Shown here piece after piece: positions 42,301-51,943 of a stretch of DNA of 64,000 bases (position 1 is its first letter; every line of letters begins with the position of its first letter). Where the stretch lies: the NCBI RefSeq assembly GCF_902459465.1, contig NC_047062.1, forward strand, positions 23,627,919 through 23,691,918, in the 5' to 3' direction. This DNA comes from Asterias rubens. Lineage: Eukaryota; Echinodermata; Asteroidea; Forcipulatida; Asteriidae. The notes below the pieces were generated by a model. It was not told the origin of the DNA and did not search any database. It worked only from the letters and a program-made list of their open reading frames with translations. The position numbers and the translations under genes are program-made.

Positions 42301-45300
42301 TTTCGAGACCTCAAGTTTAGAACTTGAGGTCTCGTAATCAACCATATGAAAGCACACAACTTCGTCTGACAAGGGTGTTTTTTCTTTCATTCTTATCACT
42401 CAACTTCGATGACCGATTGAGCTCAAATTTTCACAGGTTTGTAATTTTATGTATATGTTGAGACACACCAAGTTTGAAGACTAGTCTTTGACAATTACCA
42501 ATAGTGTCCAGTGTCTTTAAGAGGGCAATTGTGCATAAAGGCTTATCAGCCTGGACAGAAACAATGGGAAAAACCAAAGCATCAAAGCAAGTGCAATGTA
42601 ATCAATGCAAGTGTAGCTGAAAACAAAATTTCCAATGATACAGGTTAAACAAAGTAGACAATACAATTATAGTCGGTTGAGGTTTTCGGTAGCACCATGT
42701 GTAAATCTCTTATATCTGATTGAAACAGTGAGTTGTCAACATTGGTTTTCCTCAGAACCGCTTCTCAAATGAGATTTACACATGGTGCTTCCGCAAACCT
42801 CACCTAGTTATACTCCCTCCATGCAAAGTTTCAAATCCTAATTAATACAATTATAAGAACAGGGTCCAATTTCATAAAGCCTGTAAGCACACAAATTTGC
42901 TTAGCATGAAATTTCTTCCTTGGTAAAAACAGGATTACCAACCAAATTTTCATGTGTTGCATATTGCTTGTTACTTGTATTCAGCTGTTGTTTGCTGAAT
43001 CCTGAAAATCATGTGGAAATTGGGTTCGTAATCCTGTAATCCGGAAATTTCATGCTAAGCAAATTGTTGTGGTTACAGGCTTTATGAAATTGGGCCCTGG
43101 TGTGATTTCAAAACCTTGTTGAAGTCAACAAAAAGGAAGCATGGAGTTGATATGATGTCCAAGTAACAGTAAAAGATCTATAGCATTCGGCCATCCACAT
43201 AAAAGTGCAAAGTACAGCATTACATACCGTCTGGAGCTCTGTCAGAACAGAATATGCATTTTGAATCTGAGAGCGGGACAACTTTCCCAAAGGCATCCTA
43301 TCCAAGTCAATCTGAAATGCCAAAGAACAAAGCAGAGGTTAATCATTAAAATACAATTCAATAACTACATTTAAATGACGCACAGACTATTGTCATTTGA
43401 TTTTCCTATTCTTAGTCAGGCAAAACAGTAAGGCAGTAGAGTGTGTTTATTAAAAGCTAGATATTTTAGATAAAAATAATAATGATGAATTGTTCTCTTC
43501 GAAAGGTCATTGTTTCAATGCAAGTTATAACACGACTTGCTAGGTGGCCCTTTCATGACAAAACAGCATTATGCAAACTTTTTTACTTCTTATCTAAGAT
43601 CATTTCTGGGTAAATTGAGGGCGTTTTTCCCATTTCAAAGTTTCAAAGGCATACTATGTACGGATGTGAATATTACACACATAATGAATGTTTATGAGTG
43701 CAATGGTGCGAATATGTTCATGAGTTGAAAGATGGAATGTTCTATTCAACGAGGCGGAGCCGAGTTGAATGGAACATTCCAGCTTTCAACGAATGAACAT
43801 ATTCGCACCATTGCACGAATGAAAAACATTCATTATTTGTTTTATATAACATCCAAGTAGAACTTTGTCATTTTGATTGAAAGAAGCAACTTTCAAAACA
43901 AACAATTTCAACTGTAGAAGCCGAATGCTAGTAATTTTACATGCCTTCTTGCAGTAACACCTGCTGCGTTACCAAAGACACGTGCACGCAGTGATGTTTT
44001 TACTCAGCTTTTTCGTTCCATCCGAAAAGTACCATTGCACGCTGCCAGCGTGCCAGCGTGCAATGGTACTTTTCGGATGGAACGAAAAAGCACGGTGAGT
44101 GACTCAGCGTGCAATGGTACTTTTATTTGCTATCACGTGACGGACAATCCTCCAATCATATGGCAAGGATCTGCTTGGGTGTTATATAAAATATGTTATG
44201 ACTATCTCTAATGAGTTGGGGTGGTTCTGAATAGAATCGTTGGTTTCAACTCAACGTTTCGATCAGTATGCTCTGATCATCTTCTGGAGAAAATATGTTC
44301 AAACTCACTTCGCAATACACGTTCATCCCGTTTTATGGCAAACAGCTTATCTCTGTACTTGTTTTTCCCCCCAAAATGTCATTTTACTGTTTTGCCATGG
44401 AAGGGGCCGTAGTAGGGAGTACAGAACTGCAAAGACTACATAGACTAAAGATTAGGGTCGAACCTCGCACCAATCCCTTCCCTTCCTCTGCTCTCACCTC
44501 AAATTCTACCATGGTCTTCTTGAGCGTGTCGATGTCAAAGATAAGTTGCATTAGCCCTTGGAGCTGTGGATGGAGCTTAGACTTGACGTCAGGCTCATTG
44601 CCCAGTTTAGCTACCTCCTAGAACATGAACACATAGAGAAACAGTGGTGTCAATCCCACAGCTGCAAACATTTGCATCTTTTTAATACGAGGGGCATGTG
44701 ATGTTTTTCCTCGCTGGACCAGAATTTTAACCTTTGTCTCATTTGTATATTTTGCTTGTTGTAAAGTTTTTGAGCTGTTGTCGTATATCTGTCGTCTTTA
44801 TATTCAAATTTGGCTGTCTTTCTATTCTTTAATATTAATCAATGAATGTTATTATAAATATATTTTTATATTAATACAATTTTAAAATGTTAATGTGTAT
44901 GTAGTTGCTAGGCACCTCTGAGAGGTTTCCCCAGGGTAAAGAAGAAATAAATAAAAAAAAGAAAAAAAAAGAGGGAAATGTTAAACAACCGGGAAGATAT
45001 TTAGAATAGCATTCAACATATTGAGAAAAGTGTTCATAATCAGTAAGCTTTTCAAATTGTTTCATTTGTTCAAGCATGTTCTGGGGATTGGCAGTGGGAA
45101 ATATCTGGGTCAAAATTCACAGCTCTGCTTACCGCTCATAGTGTCAGCCAGCTAGAGGGGTGTCTAGGTATCTTTTTGACACACCCTCTTTTAAATTTGA
45201 ACACCCTATTTTATTAGCAATTTACATGTAGATGTAAATATATTGTAAGTGAACAATTCTGACCCCAGTCTATAGATTTCCAGCAAATTTTTAACCCTTT

Positions 45301-48300
45301 TACCATATCCTGGCTAAAGTCTTGTTCTGGCAGAATTTTGCGCACGTTGCCCTGTAAAGCACATATGGGACACAAGTGCAGAATTTAGCAGTACACAGAG
45401 CCATGTATTGGGCCAAAGTTTTGACCGCTTCAGGGCGCTCTCAATTACTTCCGGGGTATATTCATTCATACCCAAAACAATATAAATGATTGGAACACAT
45501 TTTCATCACAGACGTCTAATCCATTACGGACAATAAGACTTTTAAAGGAGCTAATATAATCCGCCAGAAAAAAGGCACATTGGGTCCTGCACTGTATAAA
45601 ACCTTACATCATTCCCGTAGTCGATGTCCAGCGGGTAAAAGCGGTTGGGAATCTTCTCGAAATTCTTGGTGCCAAAAGAATTTCCCGTCTTCTCCTGGTA
45701 AAGCTCAACAAATTTACGCTTGGCGCAGGCTTTGTCCCCAAAGAACTCTTCAACCTTGGTCCCTCCGACGCTAGTGCCGACTCGACCCCATGATCTGAAG
45801 ATCCAATATCTACAGGAAGGAAAAAAAGAGTTTGAAGTCAATATTTATTTGGGGCTTTTATAGTCAAAGGTAACAACCAAAGCAAACTGCATTTTTGCAA
45901 TATTCCTCTTTTGTTACTGTGGCATGGATGGTTCAAGCGCAAAATGCTGGTGTCTAACCACGCAACCCAATTTCATGAAGCCTATAAGCAAATAAAATTA
46001 CTAAGCACAGAAAATCTGGACTAACAGAAACTGGTTACCAGGCAAAGTTCCATAAAGTTCACATCGTTATAACTGTTGCGCCACTCATTTTTGGCTTAGC
46101 AGAGAAATTTGCTAAGCAATATTTTCTGCTTGACAGCTTTATGAAATTGGGCCCTGGTTTGATTCCCGGCTGAGGCCATAATACATTTATAGGGTGTCGT
46201 GGCCGAGCGGATAAGAGCACCGAACTCAAGCTCTGGTGCTTCTGTTCAGCAGAGTGTGGGTTCAAATCCCGGTCGTGACACTTGTGTCCCTGAGCAAGAC
46301 ACTATACTATAATTGCTTCTCTCCACCCAGGGGTAAATGGGTACCTGTGAGGACAGAGATTGTTCTTGTGATTCATTTAGTGCATATTAATGTTGCACAA
46401 GGCTGTATACTCCCCACCAGGGAGCTGAGATGGTTTAAGAAGTGAATTAAGGCCAAGTGACCAGGGGTAATAATGTGAAGCGCTTTGGGACGCCCTCCAG
46501 GTGTGAAAAGCACTATATAAAAACGGGTTACTATAATTGTATGTGAGTAGAGTTGGTTCCCTCCTATGCCACAAGGGTTTTTATCCAGGCCCTCCAGTTT
46601 CCTCCATGACAAATCAAACACTTTCGGTCTCTGGCAGTGCTCCATGCTCAAATGGGTCAATATGGATAGGTAAATGTGGCAGGCTGCCAATAGCGCCTTT
46701 GCACGCCTCAAACACGTTGTAGCCCATCCTTGGCAATCCAGCTTCTTACCTGCGAGTAAAGGATGATTAGCCTCTCAGGTTATTACTTATAGGATTGGCA
46801 ATTATTACAAAAATTAATTAGTTTTAATCTCTGAAATGCAAACTGATGATTGAGTTTGCACAAAACACCAAACTTGCAGAGAAATATTACTGTCATTGTT
46901 TACCGTCAAAGTCAAGAAACTAGAAGACCATAGCTCTATTGTTCGCCCAATATGCACAAAATACGTGATAAAACATTTAGTTTTTTTTTTGGCTTAGGAT
47001 TCCATTACGTCACCGTTTAAGAACCCAAAATATAATTATGCATACATGTCATTAAAAATAATGAGTGACAGATGCCTGTCAGGCAAAGAATAAGCACTGA
47101 TCAGAAGAACTTGGTATTAACATTATTGTTTTGTTTGTAAGAAAAATGGTGAGGTTTATGGTTAAATTATGTCTGATACTCTAACAAGATTCCCCATTCA
47201 CGCTTGGTGCTAGCAAACTTATCAGGTTAAATTCCACTGTTTATGTAGTTCACTTTATCGTAGTTTACTGGTTATAACCCTAGGTTATGACCAGAATAAG
47301 GCTTGAATAAGTACGTTGGTGAGACAGCCTTCTATGATATGGGCCACTGACTTGATGAATACACCAATCTATTTACCTGCATGGACGTTTGATTAAGCAT
47401 GGTAAACTAAGAAATGTTCAGTGTGGAACAAGATCCACAGGAAAACCTGAAGTGGGGAACGACTTTGCATATTAAAGCGCAGGTATCTGAACTGCTAGAT
47501 CGCTGAGCTGAACCAGTTCCAATTATTCTACTAGCAGTGGGTACTTAAAGGCACTGAACACGTGTGGTAATTGTCAAAGACCATTCTTCTCACTTGGTGT
47601 ATCCCAACATAAGCATAAAATAACAAGCCTGTGTAAATTTGAGCTCAATTGGTCATCAGCGAGAAAATTATGAAAGAAAAAACACCCTTGTTGGACGCAT
47701 TTGTGTGCTTTCAGATAGGAATAGAAGGCTAGAAGTCTTTTATTATTTTAGTGAGAAGTTACCCCTTTCTCAAAATCTATGCTACTTCAGAGGGAGCTGT
47801 TTCTCACAATGTTTTATACTATCAACAGCTCTCCAATGCTCGTTACCAGGTCAGTTTTTAAGTTAATATTTGTTTTGAGTAATTACCAACTGTTTTCTTT
47901 CCCTTTAAGTACATCAGGGCTAGGAGTAAACACTGGTGTGCTTTGGTTTTCCAATTGAATTCGATTCCTAATCCGCATTCCTCATCTTTGTGGAAAAATG
48001 TTGACTGTGAATGTGATAATAATCATTTGCTAATTTTCATTCAAGGATAGTGAAGTATAAAATCAAATGAGATATTTTCTGGGTACTTGTTCAACTCAAA
48101 TCAAAATGAGTTGAACAAGCGCTCGGAGAAGATCTCATTTGATTTTATACTTCAGCCACTATCCTTGAAAGAGAATTAACAGATAATTATCACTTTCACA
48201 GTCAACATTTTCCCACAAAGATGAGGAATGAGGTTGTTTCTGGTCAAGTAAACATTTCGAGCCACAAGCCCTGCAGTCTTGTGGATTCCCCCCCCCCCCC

Positions 48301-48819
48301 CCACCAAAAAAAGAAATAGAATAAATAAAAAATAAAAATATTTAGGGTTAAAAAAAGTGAAAAGCGATGTTGTCAGGAGAGTCGCGTAAAAATACAGTGT
48401 ACATGCTTGCATAGTTGTTGTCTCCTAAGATGAAATTTGCTTTTATGACATTGTTTTATTCACTTTTCATAAACTACAGCACCTCATCCTAGCAAGTAAT
48501 ATTTTAAGGGAAGCTTTCTTCTATCATTATCTTCAAATGTCTAAGTTAAATGTAAATCTGTGGACATGGTGTTTTGCGTCATACAAAGAAAGTATCCAAA
48601 ACCTTTTCAAAGCAGCTCTATGGAACCGGGCTAACAATAGAACAGCTCTTGGAGTGAGCATGAGCATTGGGACTCACCTGATGAACTTGCACTTGGAGTC
48701 ACTTTCCAGCAATTGCAGCTTGTAGTACGAGTTGGTACCCCTTGAAGCATCCACCATACCGAGGGTGGCACTGAATAAGACACCACTTTCCCTCAGGACG
48801 TGGGTGGTGTCTTCAAGTC
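33259..48819 (-). CDS. PARP1: PARP1 (poly(ADP-ribose) polymerase 1), 3' half: WGR, helical and catalytic domains, eleven exons
   Basis: PARP1 is the nuclear DNA-break sensor that transfers ADP-ribose chains from NAD+ to proteins. The visible exons give about 478 codons with the stop. They cover the WGR domain ([16 protein letters not shown]), the helical regulatory domain ([32 protein letters not shown]) and the ART domain. The catalytic H-Y-E residues are all present: H in LLWHGS, Y in SKSANYC, and E in LLYNEF, whose codon is split between the last two exons. The protein ends [11 protein letters not shown]. Identity with vertebrate PARP1 is high and continuous, which separates it from PARP2/3, where the linkers differ. 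The first visible exon starts in mid-codon, so at least one more exon lies upstream. None with zinc-finger, PADR1 or BRCT content was recognised up to 64000. No frameshift or stop interrupts the reading frame. Confidence 0.96.
34020..34394 (-). mobile_element. T2-like MITE, family A, beside PARP1 exon
   Basis: TTAA lies at 34016; the right TTAA has decayed to GTAA. The element ends about 65 bp from the PARP1 exon at 34460-34577, inside the intron that splits the catalytic Glu codon. Confidence 0.75.
34460..34577 (-). CDS. PARP1: PARP1 exon: ART domain, up to the catalytic glutamate
   Basis: The 118-bp exon encodes [18 protein letters not shown] through [14 protein letters not shown] plus the first two bases of the catalytic Glu codon (GA|A). 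The donor is a GTATCC site; reading through it would give a dead-end tail, so splicing here is required for the conserved C-terminus. Confidence 0.93.
34623..34909 (+). mobile_element. T2-like MITE, AGGAACGTTAC subfamily
   Basis: TTAA lies at 34619 and 34910; terminal repeat AGGAACGTTAC with its complement GTAATGTTCCT. It sits just upstream of the PARP1 exon at 34460-34577, so that exon is sandwiched between two MITEs. Confidence 0.68.
34929..35073. repeat. Foldback with GATGGTCATCGTGATGGAAG arms
   Basis: The imperfect arms lie in the PARP1 intron between 34578 and 35265. The inner arms include GACGCGTGATC and CTATAAAC motifs. Confidence 0.6.
35266..35455 (-). CDS. PARP1: PARP1 exon: ART domain with catalytic tyrosine
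   Basis: The 190-bp exon encodes [20 protein letters not shown] followed by [14 protein letters not shown], then [10 protein letters not shown], ending in phase 1. SANY carries the triad tyrosine (human Y896). The acceptor AAACAG is closely followed by a second CAG that would shift the frame, so the first one is used. Confidence 0.96.
35573..35642 (-). repeat. tRNA-like element, third copy
   Basis: The minus strand reads TAGCTCACTTGGTAGAGCGC and GGTTCAAATCC, with the leader GAGACTGCCAACAT. It is the best preserved of the three, but the stem is still imperfect. Confidence 0.6.
36271..36905. repeat. 283-bp tandem repeat, about 2.2 copies
   Basis: CAGGGAACTGTTGTTTCAGG recurs at 36276, 36559 and 36842. 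Two units are nearly identical and include a G-rich run and the phrase GGCCCAAGCATTTTGGCCGG. The period is exact, which points to recent duplication. Confidence 0.9.
37128..37198 (-). repeat. tRNA-like element (third type)
   Basis: The minus strand reads ATAGCCTAGTGGTCATCAG and GAGTTCGAATCTGCGCGC, with a partly pairing stem. It lies inside the composite insertion at 35807-38135. Confidence 0.45.
37327..37615. repeat. Two hairpins with GACGACGTCGTC-type centres
   Basis: The unit GTAGGGTTGAAATGTAGTAT leads to a perfect stem TAGGGGTTTTTGACGA and complement; it occurs at 37327 and again at 37518. Each has ACGCACGTTCGT after the stem. Confidence 0.75.
38403..38462 (-). repeat. tRNA-like element (second type), minus strand
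   Basis: The minus strand reads TAGTGGTAAGACATCTGC and GTGGGTTCGCATC. Confidence 0.5.
38532..38684 (-). CDS. PARP1: PARP1 exon: ART domain with catalytic histidine
   Basis: It has 51 codons from [11 protein letters not shown] through [19 protein letters not shown] to [15 protein letters not shown] carries the NAD+-binding His of the H-Y-E triad (human H862). The acceptor is AAAAG, the donor GCA|GTAAGT. Confidence 0.96.
39137..39235 (-). CDS. PARP1: PARP1 exon: start of ART domain
   Basis: It has 33 codons ([20 protein letters not shown], then [13 protein letters not shown]), acceptor GGCAG, donor [23 protein letters not shown] is the first strand of the ADP-ribosyltransferase fold. Confidence 0.93.
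39654..39905 (+). other. Coding-like plus-strand segment in a PARP1 intron, unknown
   Basis: The frame is open for 83 codons between two stops, without ATG at the start. It reads [38 protein letters not shown] and [20 protein letters not shown], then [15 protein letters not shown]. The flanks look like splice sites: CTCTACAG before ATATTTCAG and AAAA|GTAAGT near the end. The composition is protein-like, but I do not recognise the family. It could be an exon of a transposon protein or of a nested plus-strand gene. Confidence 0.3.
40155..40373 (+). other. Possible short plus-strand ORF (72 codons), unknown
   Basis: It starts [20 protein letters not shown] and ends ASNIILDEC. It has a Ser/Thr/Asp/Gly-rich first half and lies 250 bp after the open segment at 39654. 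It may be part of the same unit. No family was recognised. Confidence 0.22.
40412..40775 (+). mobile_element. T2-like MITE, subfamily with AGGGAAGGTACACG ends
   Basis: TTAA lies at 40408 and 40776. The terminal repeats differ from family A (AGGGAAGGTACACGTTTGG) but the interior (GGAGAGCTGTTGATAAT, TTTCTCGCAACTTCGATGACC) is homologous. This shows subfamily turnover at the ends. Confidence 0.72.
40896..41027 (-). CDS. PARP1: PARP1 exon: last helices of the helical domain
   Basis: It has 44 codons ([20 protein letters not shown] through [14 protein letters not shown]) between CTTCAG and [19 protein letters not shown] corresponds to the autoinhibitory helix region next to the NAD+ site. Confidence 0.95.
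41090..41165 (+). repeat. tRNA-like element (second type)
   Basis: A box TAAGTGGTTAGACTGC and B box GTGGGTTCGAATCC. Flanks do not pair as an acceptor stem. A similar minus-strand piece is at 38403-38462. Confidence 0.5.
41248..41560 (+). mobile_element. tRNA-derived SINE head with a different tail
   Basis: The head ATGGCCGAGCGGTTAAGAGC..GGGTTCGAATCCCGG is followed by a body (TTCTGCTCTACCGGCCAGGC) that ends in (AAAAT)n. The body differs from the SINEs at 46193 and 61361. Confidence 0.65.
41565..41815 (-). mobile_element. SINE fragment, inverted
   Basis: The minus strand matches the body of the SINE at 61361 (CTTCGGATGGGATGTAAAGC, AGAGCCCAGTGCAC). It forms an inverted pair with the SINE at 41248. 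A repeated GACTCGAACC(C)ACACT lies at its end. Confidence 0.6.
41875..42000 (-). CDS. PARP1: PARP1 exon: helical domain
   Basis: It has 42 codons from [10 protein letters not shown] through [16 protein letters not shown] to KLEVIQ. The acceptor is CCATAG, the donor CAG|GTAGGT, both phase 0. Confidence 0.95.
42135..42516 (+). mobile_element. T2-like MITE, family A
   Basis: A full-length copy bounded by TTAA at 42131 and 42517. It sits in a PARP1 intron about 130 bp upstream of the helical-domain exon at 41875-42000. Confidence 0.8.
42678..42803. repeat. Foldback with GAGGTTTTCGGTAGCACC arms
   Basis: The arms end in GCACCATGTGTAAATCTC and its complement. Single arms of this family occur near 2215, 31950 and 49880. 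Confidence 0.68.
42862..43098. mobile_element. Foldback element, family B
   Basis: A full copy close to the one at 1127, in the PARP1 intron upstream of the exon at 43228 by only about 130 bp on its low-coordinate side. Confidence 0.68.
43228..43311 (-). CDS. PARP1: PARP1 exon: helical domain
   Basis: It has 28 codons ([20 protein letters not shown], then SVLTELQT) after ATTTCAG; donor GTATGT. MPLGKLS is a PARP1/2 family hallmark. Confidence 0.95.
43680..44140. repeat. Foldback element with CATTGCACTCATAAAC arms
   Basis: The arms include GAATGTTTATGAGTGCAATG and GAATGAAAAACATTCATT, the inner arms GGAATGTTC and GAACATTCC around GAGGCGGAGCCGAG. A second palindrome CGTGCAATGGTACTTTTCGG follows. 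It is partly repeated at 59268-59530. Confidence 0.7.
44498..44617 (-). CDS. PARP1: PARP1 exon: WGR to helical-domain linker
   Basis: It has 40 codons ([20 protein letters not shown], then [20 protein letters not shown]) between CTAG and GTGAGA. This is the first helix of the regulatory domain. Confidence 0.94.
45608..45809 (-). CDS. PARP1: PARP1 exon: WGR domain core
   Basis: The 202-bp exon encodes [16 protein letters not shown] with the WGR triad that contacts the DNA 5' end. It continues through [20 protein letters not shown] to [13 protein letters not shown]. Acceptor CTGTAG and donor GTAAGG; ends in phase 0. Confidence 0.96.
45964..46156. mobile_element. Foldback element, family B
   Basis: The arms are CCCAATTTCATGAAGCC and its complement. 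It ends about 40 bp before a SINE. Confidence 0.6.
46193..46540 (+). mobile_element. tRNA-derived SINE, complete
   Basis: The head looks like a tRNA with A box TGGCCGAGCGGATAAGAGC and B box GGGTTCAAATCCC. The body (GAGCAAGACAC, AATGGGTACCTGTGAG) is followed by a tail AAGCGCTTTGGGACG and CACTATATAAA, typical of animal SINEs with a Deu-type 3' part. It is in a PARP1 intron, antisense. Confidence 0.75.
47549..47904 (-). mobile_element. T2-like MITE, family A
   Basis: TTAA lies at 47545 and 47905. The right end is diverged (CTTTCCCTTTAA). It lies in the PARP1 intron upstream of the WGR exon. Confidence 0.72.
47964..48235. repeat. Foldback element, about 270 bp
   Basis: The arms run from CATTCCTCATCTTTGTGG to its complement CCACAAAGATGAGGAATG; the inner arms are AAATCAAATGAGAT and ATCTCATTTGATTT. 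Confidence 0.78.
48678..48819 (-). CDS. PARP1: PARP1 exon: lead into WGR domain
   Basis: The 142-bp exon after TTTTTGCAG completes a G codon, then reads [20 protein letters not shown] and [18 protein letters not shown]. It matches the stretch just before the human WGR core. The donor is CAG|GTGAGT, phase 2. It is the most upstream exon recognised. Confidence 0.93.
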
Positions 48820-48869
48820 CTGCAAAAACAAAATTAATCAAAGGAATTTGACGTTAATCACGTATGCTG

Positions 48870-49160
48870 TGAGTTTGGTATTCTCACTTGGTGAATCACG
48901 AAATATGCATCAAATGAAACATCTGTGAAAATTTGGAATCATTGGTCATCGAAGTTGCAAGAAAAAATTTTTAAGAAAAAAACCCCCACCCTTTTTTGCA
49001 CAAATTTGTGTGCTTGCAGATGCTTAAAAAGGCTTCATGCCTGAAGTCTTTCTCAGATTCAAATTTTTTGTGAGAAATTACCTCTTTCTAAAAAAATACT
49101 TTAATTCAGAGGGAGTCAACATTTCTCAAAATGTTTTATACTACCAACAGCTATCTATCC
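48870..49160 (-). mobile_element. T2-like MITE relic
   Basis: The interior only (TTCTCACTTGGTG to TTTATACTACCAACAGCT); both ends are lost. It abuts the upstream side of the first visible PARP1 exon. Confidence 0.5.
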
Positions 49161-49773
49161 ATGCACAACAGGGCACGGTTCATAAGGCAAAATATTCCAC
49201 TCAACTAAAAACAACCAAAATCCCAGATTTTAAATTTTTTTTACAATTGATTATATTATTATTATTTTTTACAATTGATTTTCCATCAATTGTTCCAAGA
49301 AATCATATCACCTGAAGTCCCCTTATTTCTTTAGGAAAAACAGGAAAATAATTCCAGTATCCGGCAGTCACCGCTTTGCGTTCTCGTTTAAGAAACTGTC
49401 AGAATATTTTGAGTGTTTCAAAATAGAAGATGTACAGAAACACGTGTCAGTGACTTGGCATCTGCTTTCGTAGCAGTCTAATGGATCAAGTCCGGATAAC
49501 AAAACAGTCAATTTATTGGAAAACTGACCCCCCCCCCATGCTGACATGAAAAATGAGTTTGTAGAGTAGAACTACTACCTCTTGTTCAAATGTCATGGTT
49601 GTTTTGTGGGCTTGTTTATTTTAGATAACTGCGGGGCTTCCCGAGTCTTGTTTATTCACAGAAATGTCAACTGCTTCCTGCCCGGTATTTGTTGTTTTTT
49701 CATTCTCAGCAGGAGTCAGAAAGCATTGCTTCACTATACAGCTGTGCAATGTACAAAACTATACTCATATAGT

Positions 49774-50149
49774 TAAGCCTAGGCGACTAGTGAAATTACT
49801 ACTAGTTACACCTCAAATAGTCAGGACTTTGACACTAGTGCGACTAATTTTTAGTTCTCAAGATGCATTGCATAGTCATTACATGGTGTTACCGCAAACC
49901 TTTCCATATTCTATATATAGATAAATTCCATTGAAAAGATTGAAGGATTGTGTCACTGATGTATTTGAGTGAATTGTTGTGAGCGACACAATTGGTTCAC
50001 AAAGCAGATAGTCGCGGCCCTATTTTTGTAGGAGTCGCGACTATTTGTTCACTAGTTGTTTCGGTATGATTAATCGAGTAGTTAAAAAACGGTAGTCGAG
50101 ACGAGGCAATCAATGGTCATGACTATCACACTAAGTCGCCCAGGCCTAC
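49774..50149. mobile_element. hAT-like non-autonomous element
   Basis: The terminal repeats GCCTAGGCGACTAGTG and its diverged complement (CTAAGTCGCCCAGGCCTA) bound a 375-bp element rich in ACTAGT and GTCGCGACT motifs. CAGGCCTGGGCG-type ends are common in hAT elements. The 8-bp target duplication was not resolved. Confidence 0.45.
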
Positions 50150-50303
50150 AATTAGTGCCCAAGAGTGGTGCACCCAGAGAAATTTTCTAAGCCCGATGTG
50201 TTTTCCAAAACACTGGCTTGGGCTCATGCTCCCGCTCCGGGCTCTGATTGATATTGTAAACGACCTACAAAATGTACACAGCTCTAAAATCAATGATGGA
50301 GAC

Positions 50304-50475
50304 TAAGCCCAAGCCAAAGCCTAAGCCCAAGCCAAAGCCTAAGCCTAAGCCCAAGCCAAAGCCTAAGCCCAAGCCAAAGCCTAAGCCCAAGCCAAAGCCT
50401 AAGCCCAAGCCAAAGCCTAAGCCCAAGCCAAAGCCTAAGCCCAAGCCAAAGCCTAAGCCTAAGCCAAAGCCAAGG
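50304..50475. repeat. AAGCCCAAGCCAAAGCCT minisatellite (KPK / GLG coding)
   Basis: A 6-bp core (AAGCCN) arranged in an 18-bp higher-order unit. It reads KPKPKP on plus and GLGLGF on minus, giving false ORFs. It lies upstream of the first visible PARP1 exon and shows no start, promoter or conservation as a gene. Confidence 0.9.
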
Positions 50476-50708
50476 TTTGGAAATGGCCCCAGGTAACAGA
50501 TGCCCCAGTGGTAGCCTGAACATCTGACGCCACACTTCAAGGCTCATGAATTTTGTCAGAGACCAGCCTTGGGCCTATATGTCAATCCCCTTCCAAAAGC
50601 ACCTTTGACCTTGCACTAATTTCACATGGAGATTCTCAGTCAAATCCTAGGTACGTATACATATATTTAACAACATTACATACAAACAGTTTGCACGCTG
50701 CATGCAGT

Positions 50709-51015
50709 TGACCAATCAACATACAGATGGAAAGCTTACTTTATCCAAAGCAATTGATGGGCCTATAAAACCAATACCCGTATTAACCCTTAGAGAAGAC
50801 AGGGAACCAGTCTACTCCATTGGCTGCTTTTTTTAAAAAGTGAAATGTAGCTGCTGACTCACTTCACCTCTGACCAATCAAAATACAGACATGGAAAGCT
50901 TACGTCACTGCCAGTTTATCCAATGAAAATGCTGGGTCTGTAAAACCAATACCCGTCTTTCCCCTTCTGGATAGAGAAGACTGGGAACCAGTCTACCCCA
51001 TTAGCGGCTTTTGTT
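50709..51015. repeat. Two diverged copies of a roughly 130-bp unit
   Basis: 50709-50835 and 50873-51015 share GGAAAGCTTAC, AAAACCAATACCCGT and GGAACCAGTCTAC. Confidence 0.7.
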
Positions 51016-51806
51016 TGACAGTAAATACTGCCCTCTATGTGCAGTTCACCATCCAGACAACCACCGAGTTATAGCCATGAATGAGATCATAATTATGTAT
51101 CAAAGTACATTGTACTTTTTCTAATCTGGCGCCGATACTTACAGAGCGAACATCAATCTTTGAGCTTTCAAACATAATCCGGGCAACAACTGATTGAAAG
51201 GAAGATCTGATTCCATGTACTAGCTGATCGTGCGGCTCATGGTATCCATCTCATAATTTGTCTAGTATCATTGATTACATCTAAAGACTTTTGTTGTAGC
51301 GACAACAAACAGGATTTTAGATTTCATCAAAAGACAAGAGCTGGGGAGTTCAATCTGAAAGCTCGCTTGATAACAATTTTGTATTGGTACAAATCCACTA
51401 GGATACTTTCTCTGTGTGAAGTACTGTCAAAGTCAAAAAAATATTATTTAAAAAATCCTACAATTACCAATTGTTATATTTCAATTGTTAAAATCAACAT
51501 AAGGCAATGTGAAAGTGCACGTAAAATCCACTGACAACTTATAATCGGTTTTTGTGTTTTCACTACAAGAGAGTTAATACATGTACCTTCATGTTAAAAA
51601 CTGGATAATTGGAAATTGGATTGTTTTTTCACAGATTGATGAGATGGTTTAGTGACTGGAAATAAATTTGATTTGCATCCCCCACCCACTTCGTAAACCC
51701 CTCAAACTCTAATAAACTGTTGTTTAAATCATCATTTACTTTTTAAAAATTGAATCAAAGGCAACATGCTGATCCATGAATGTTCCAAGAAAGGGGTAAT
51801 AAAAAC

Positions 51807-51943
51807 ACAAACAAACAAACAAACAAACAAACAAACAAACAAACAAACAAACAAACAAACAAACAAACAAACAAACAAACAAACAAACAAACAAACAAAC
51901 AAACAAACAAACAAACAAACAAACAAACAGACAAACAAACAAA
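51807..51943. repeat. (CAAA)n microsatellite
   Basis: More than thirty tetranucleotide units with one CAGA interruption near the right end. It could be the tail of an old LINE insertion. Confidence 0.95.

Noticed and set aside
50272..50547. Lys-Pro and Gly-Leu/Phe repeat ORFs on both strands
   Set aside because: Products of the AAGCCC/AAGCCA minisatellite; no gene signals.
51135..51195. Minus-strand segment between a pyrimidine-rich CAATCAG and a GTAAGT site, reading VARIMFESSKIDVRS
   Set aside because: Does not match PARP1 and its end phase does not fit the next PARP1 exon; 47 bp is too short to call.
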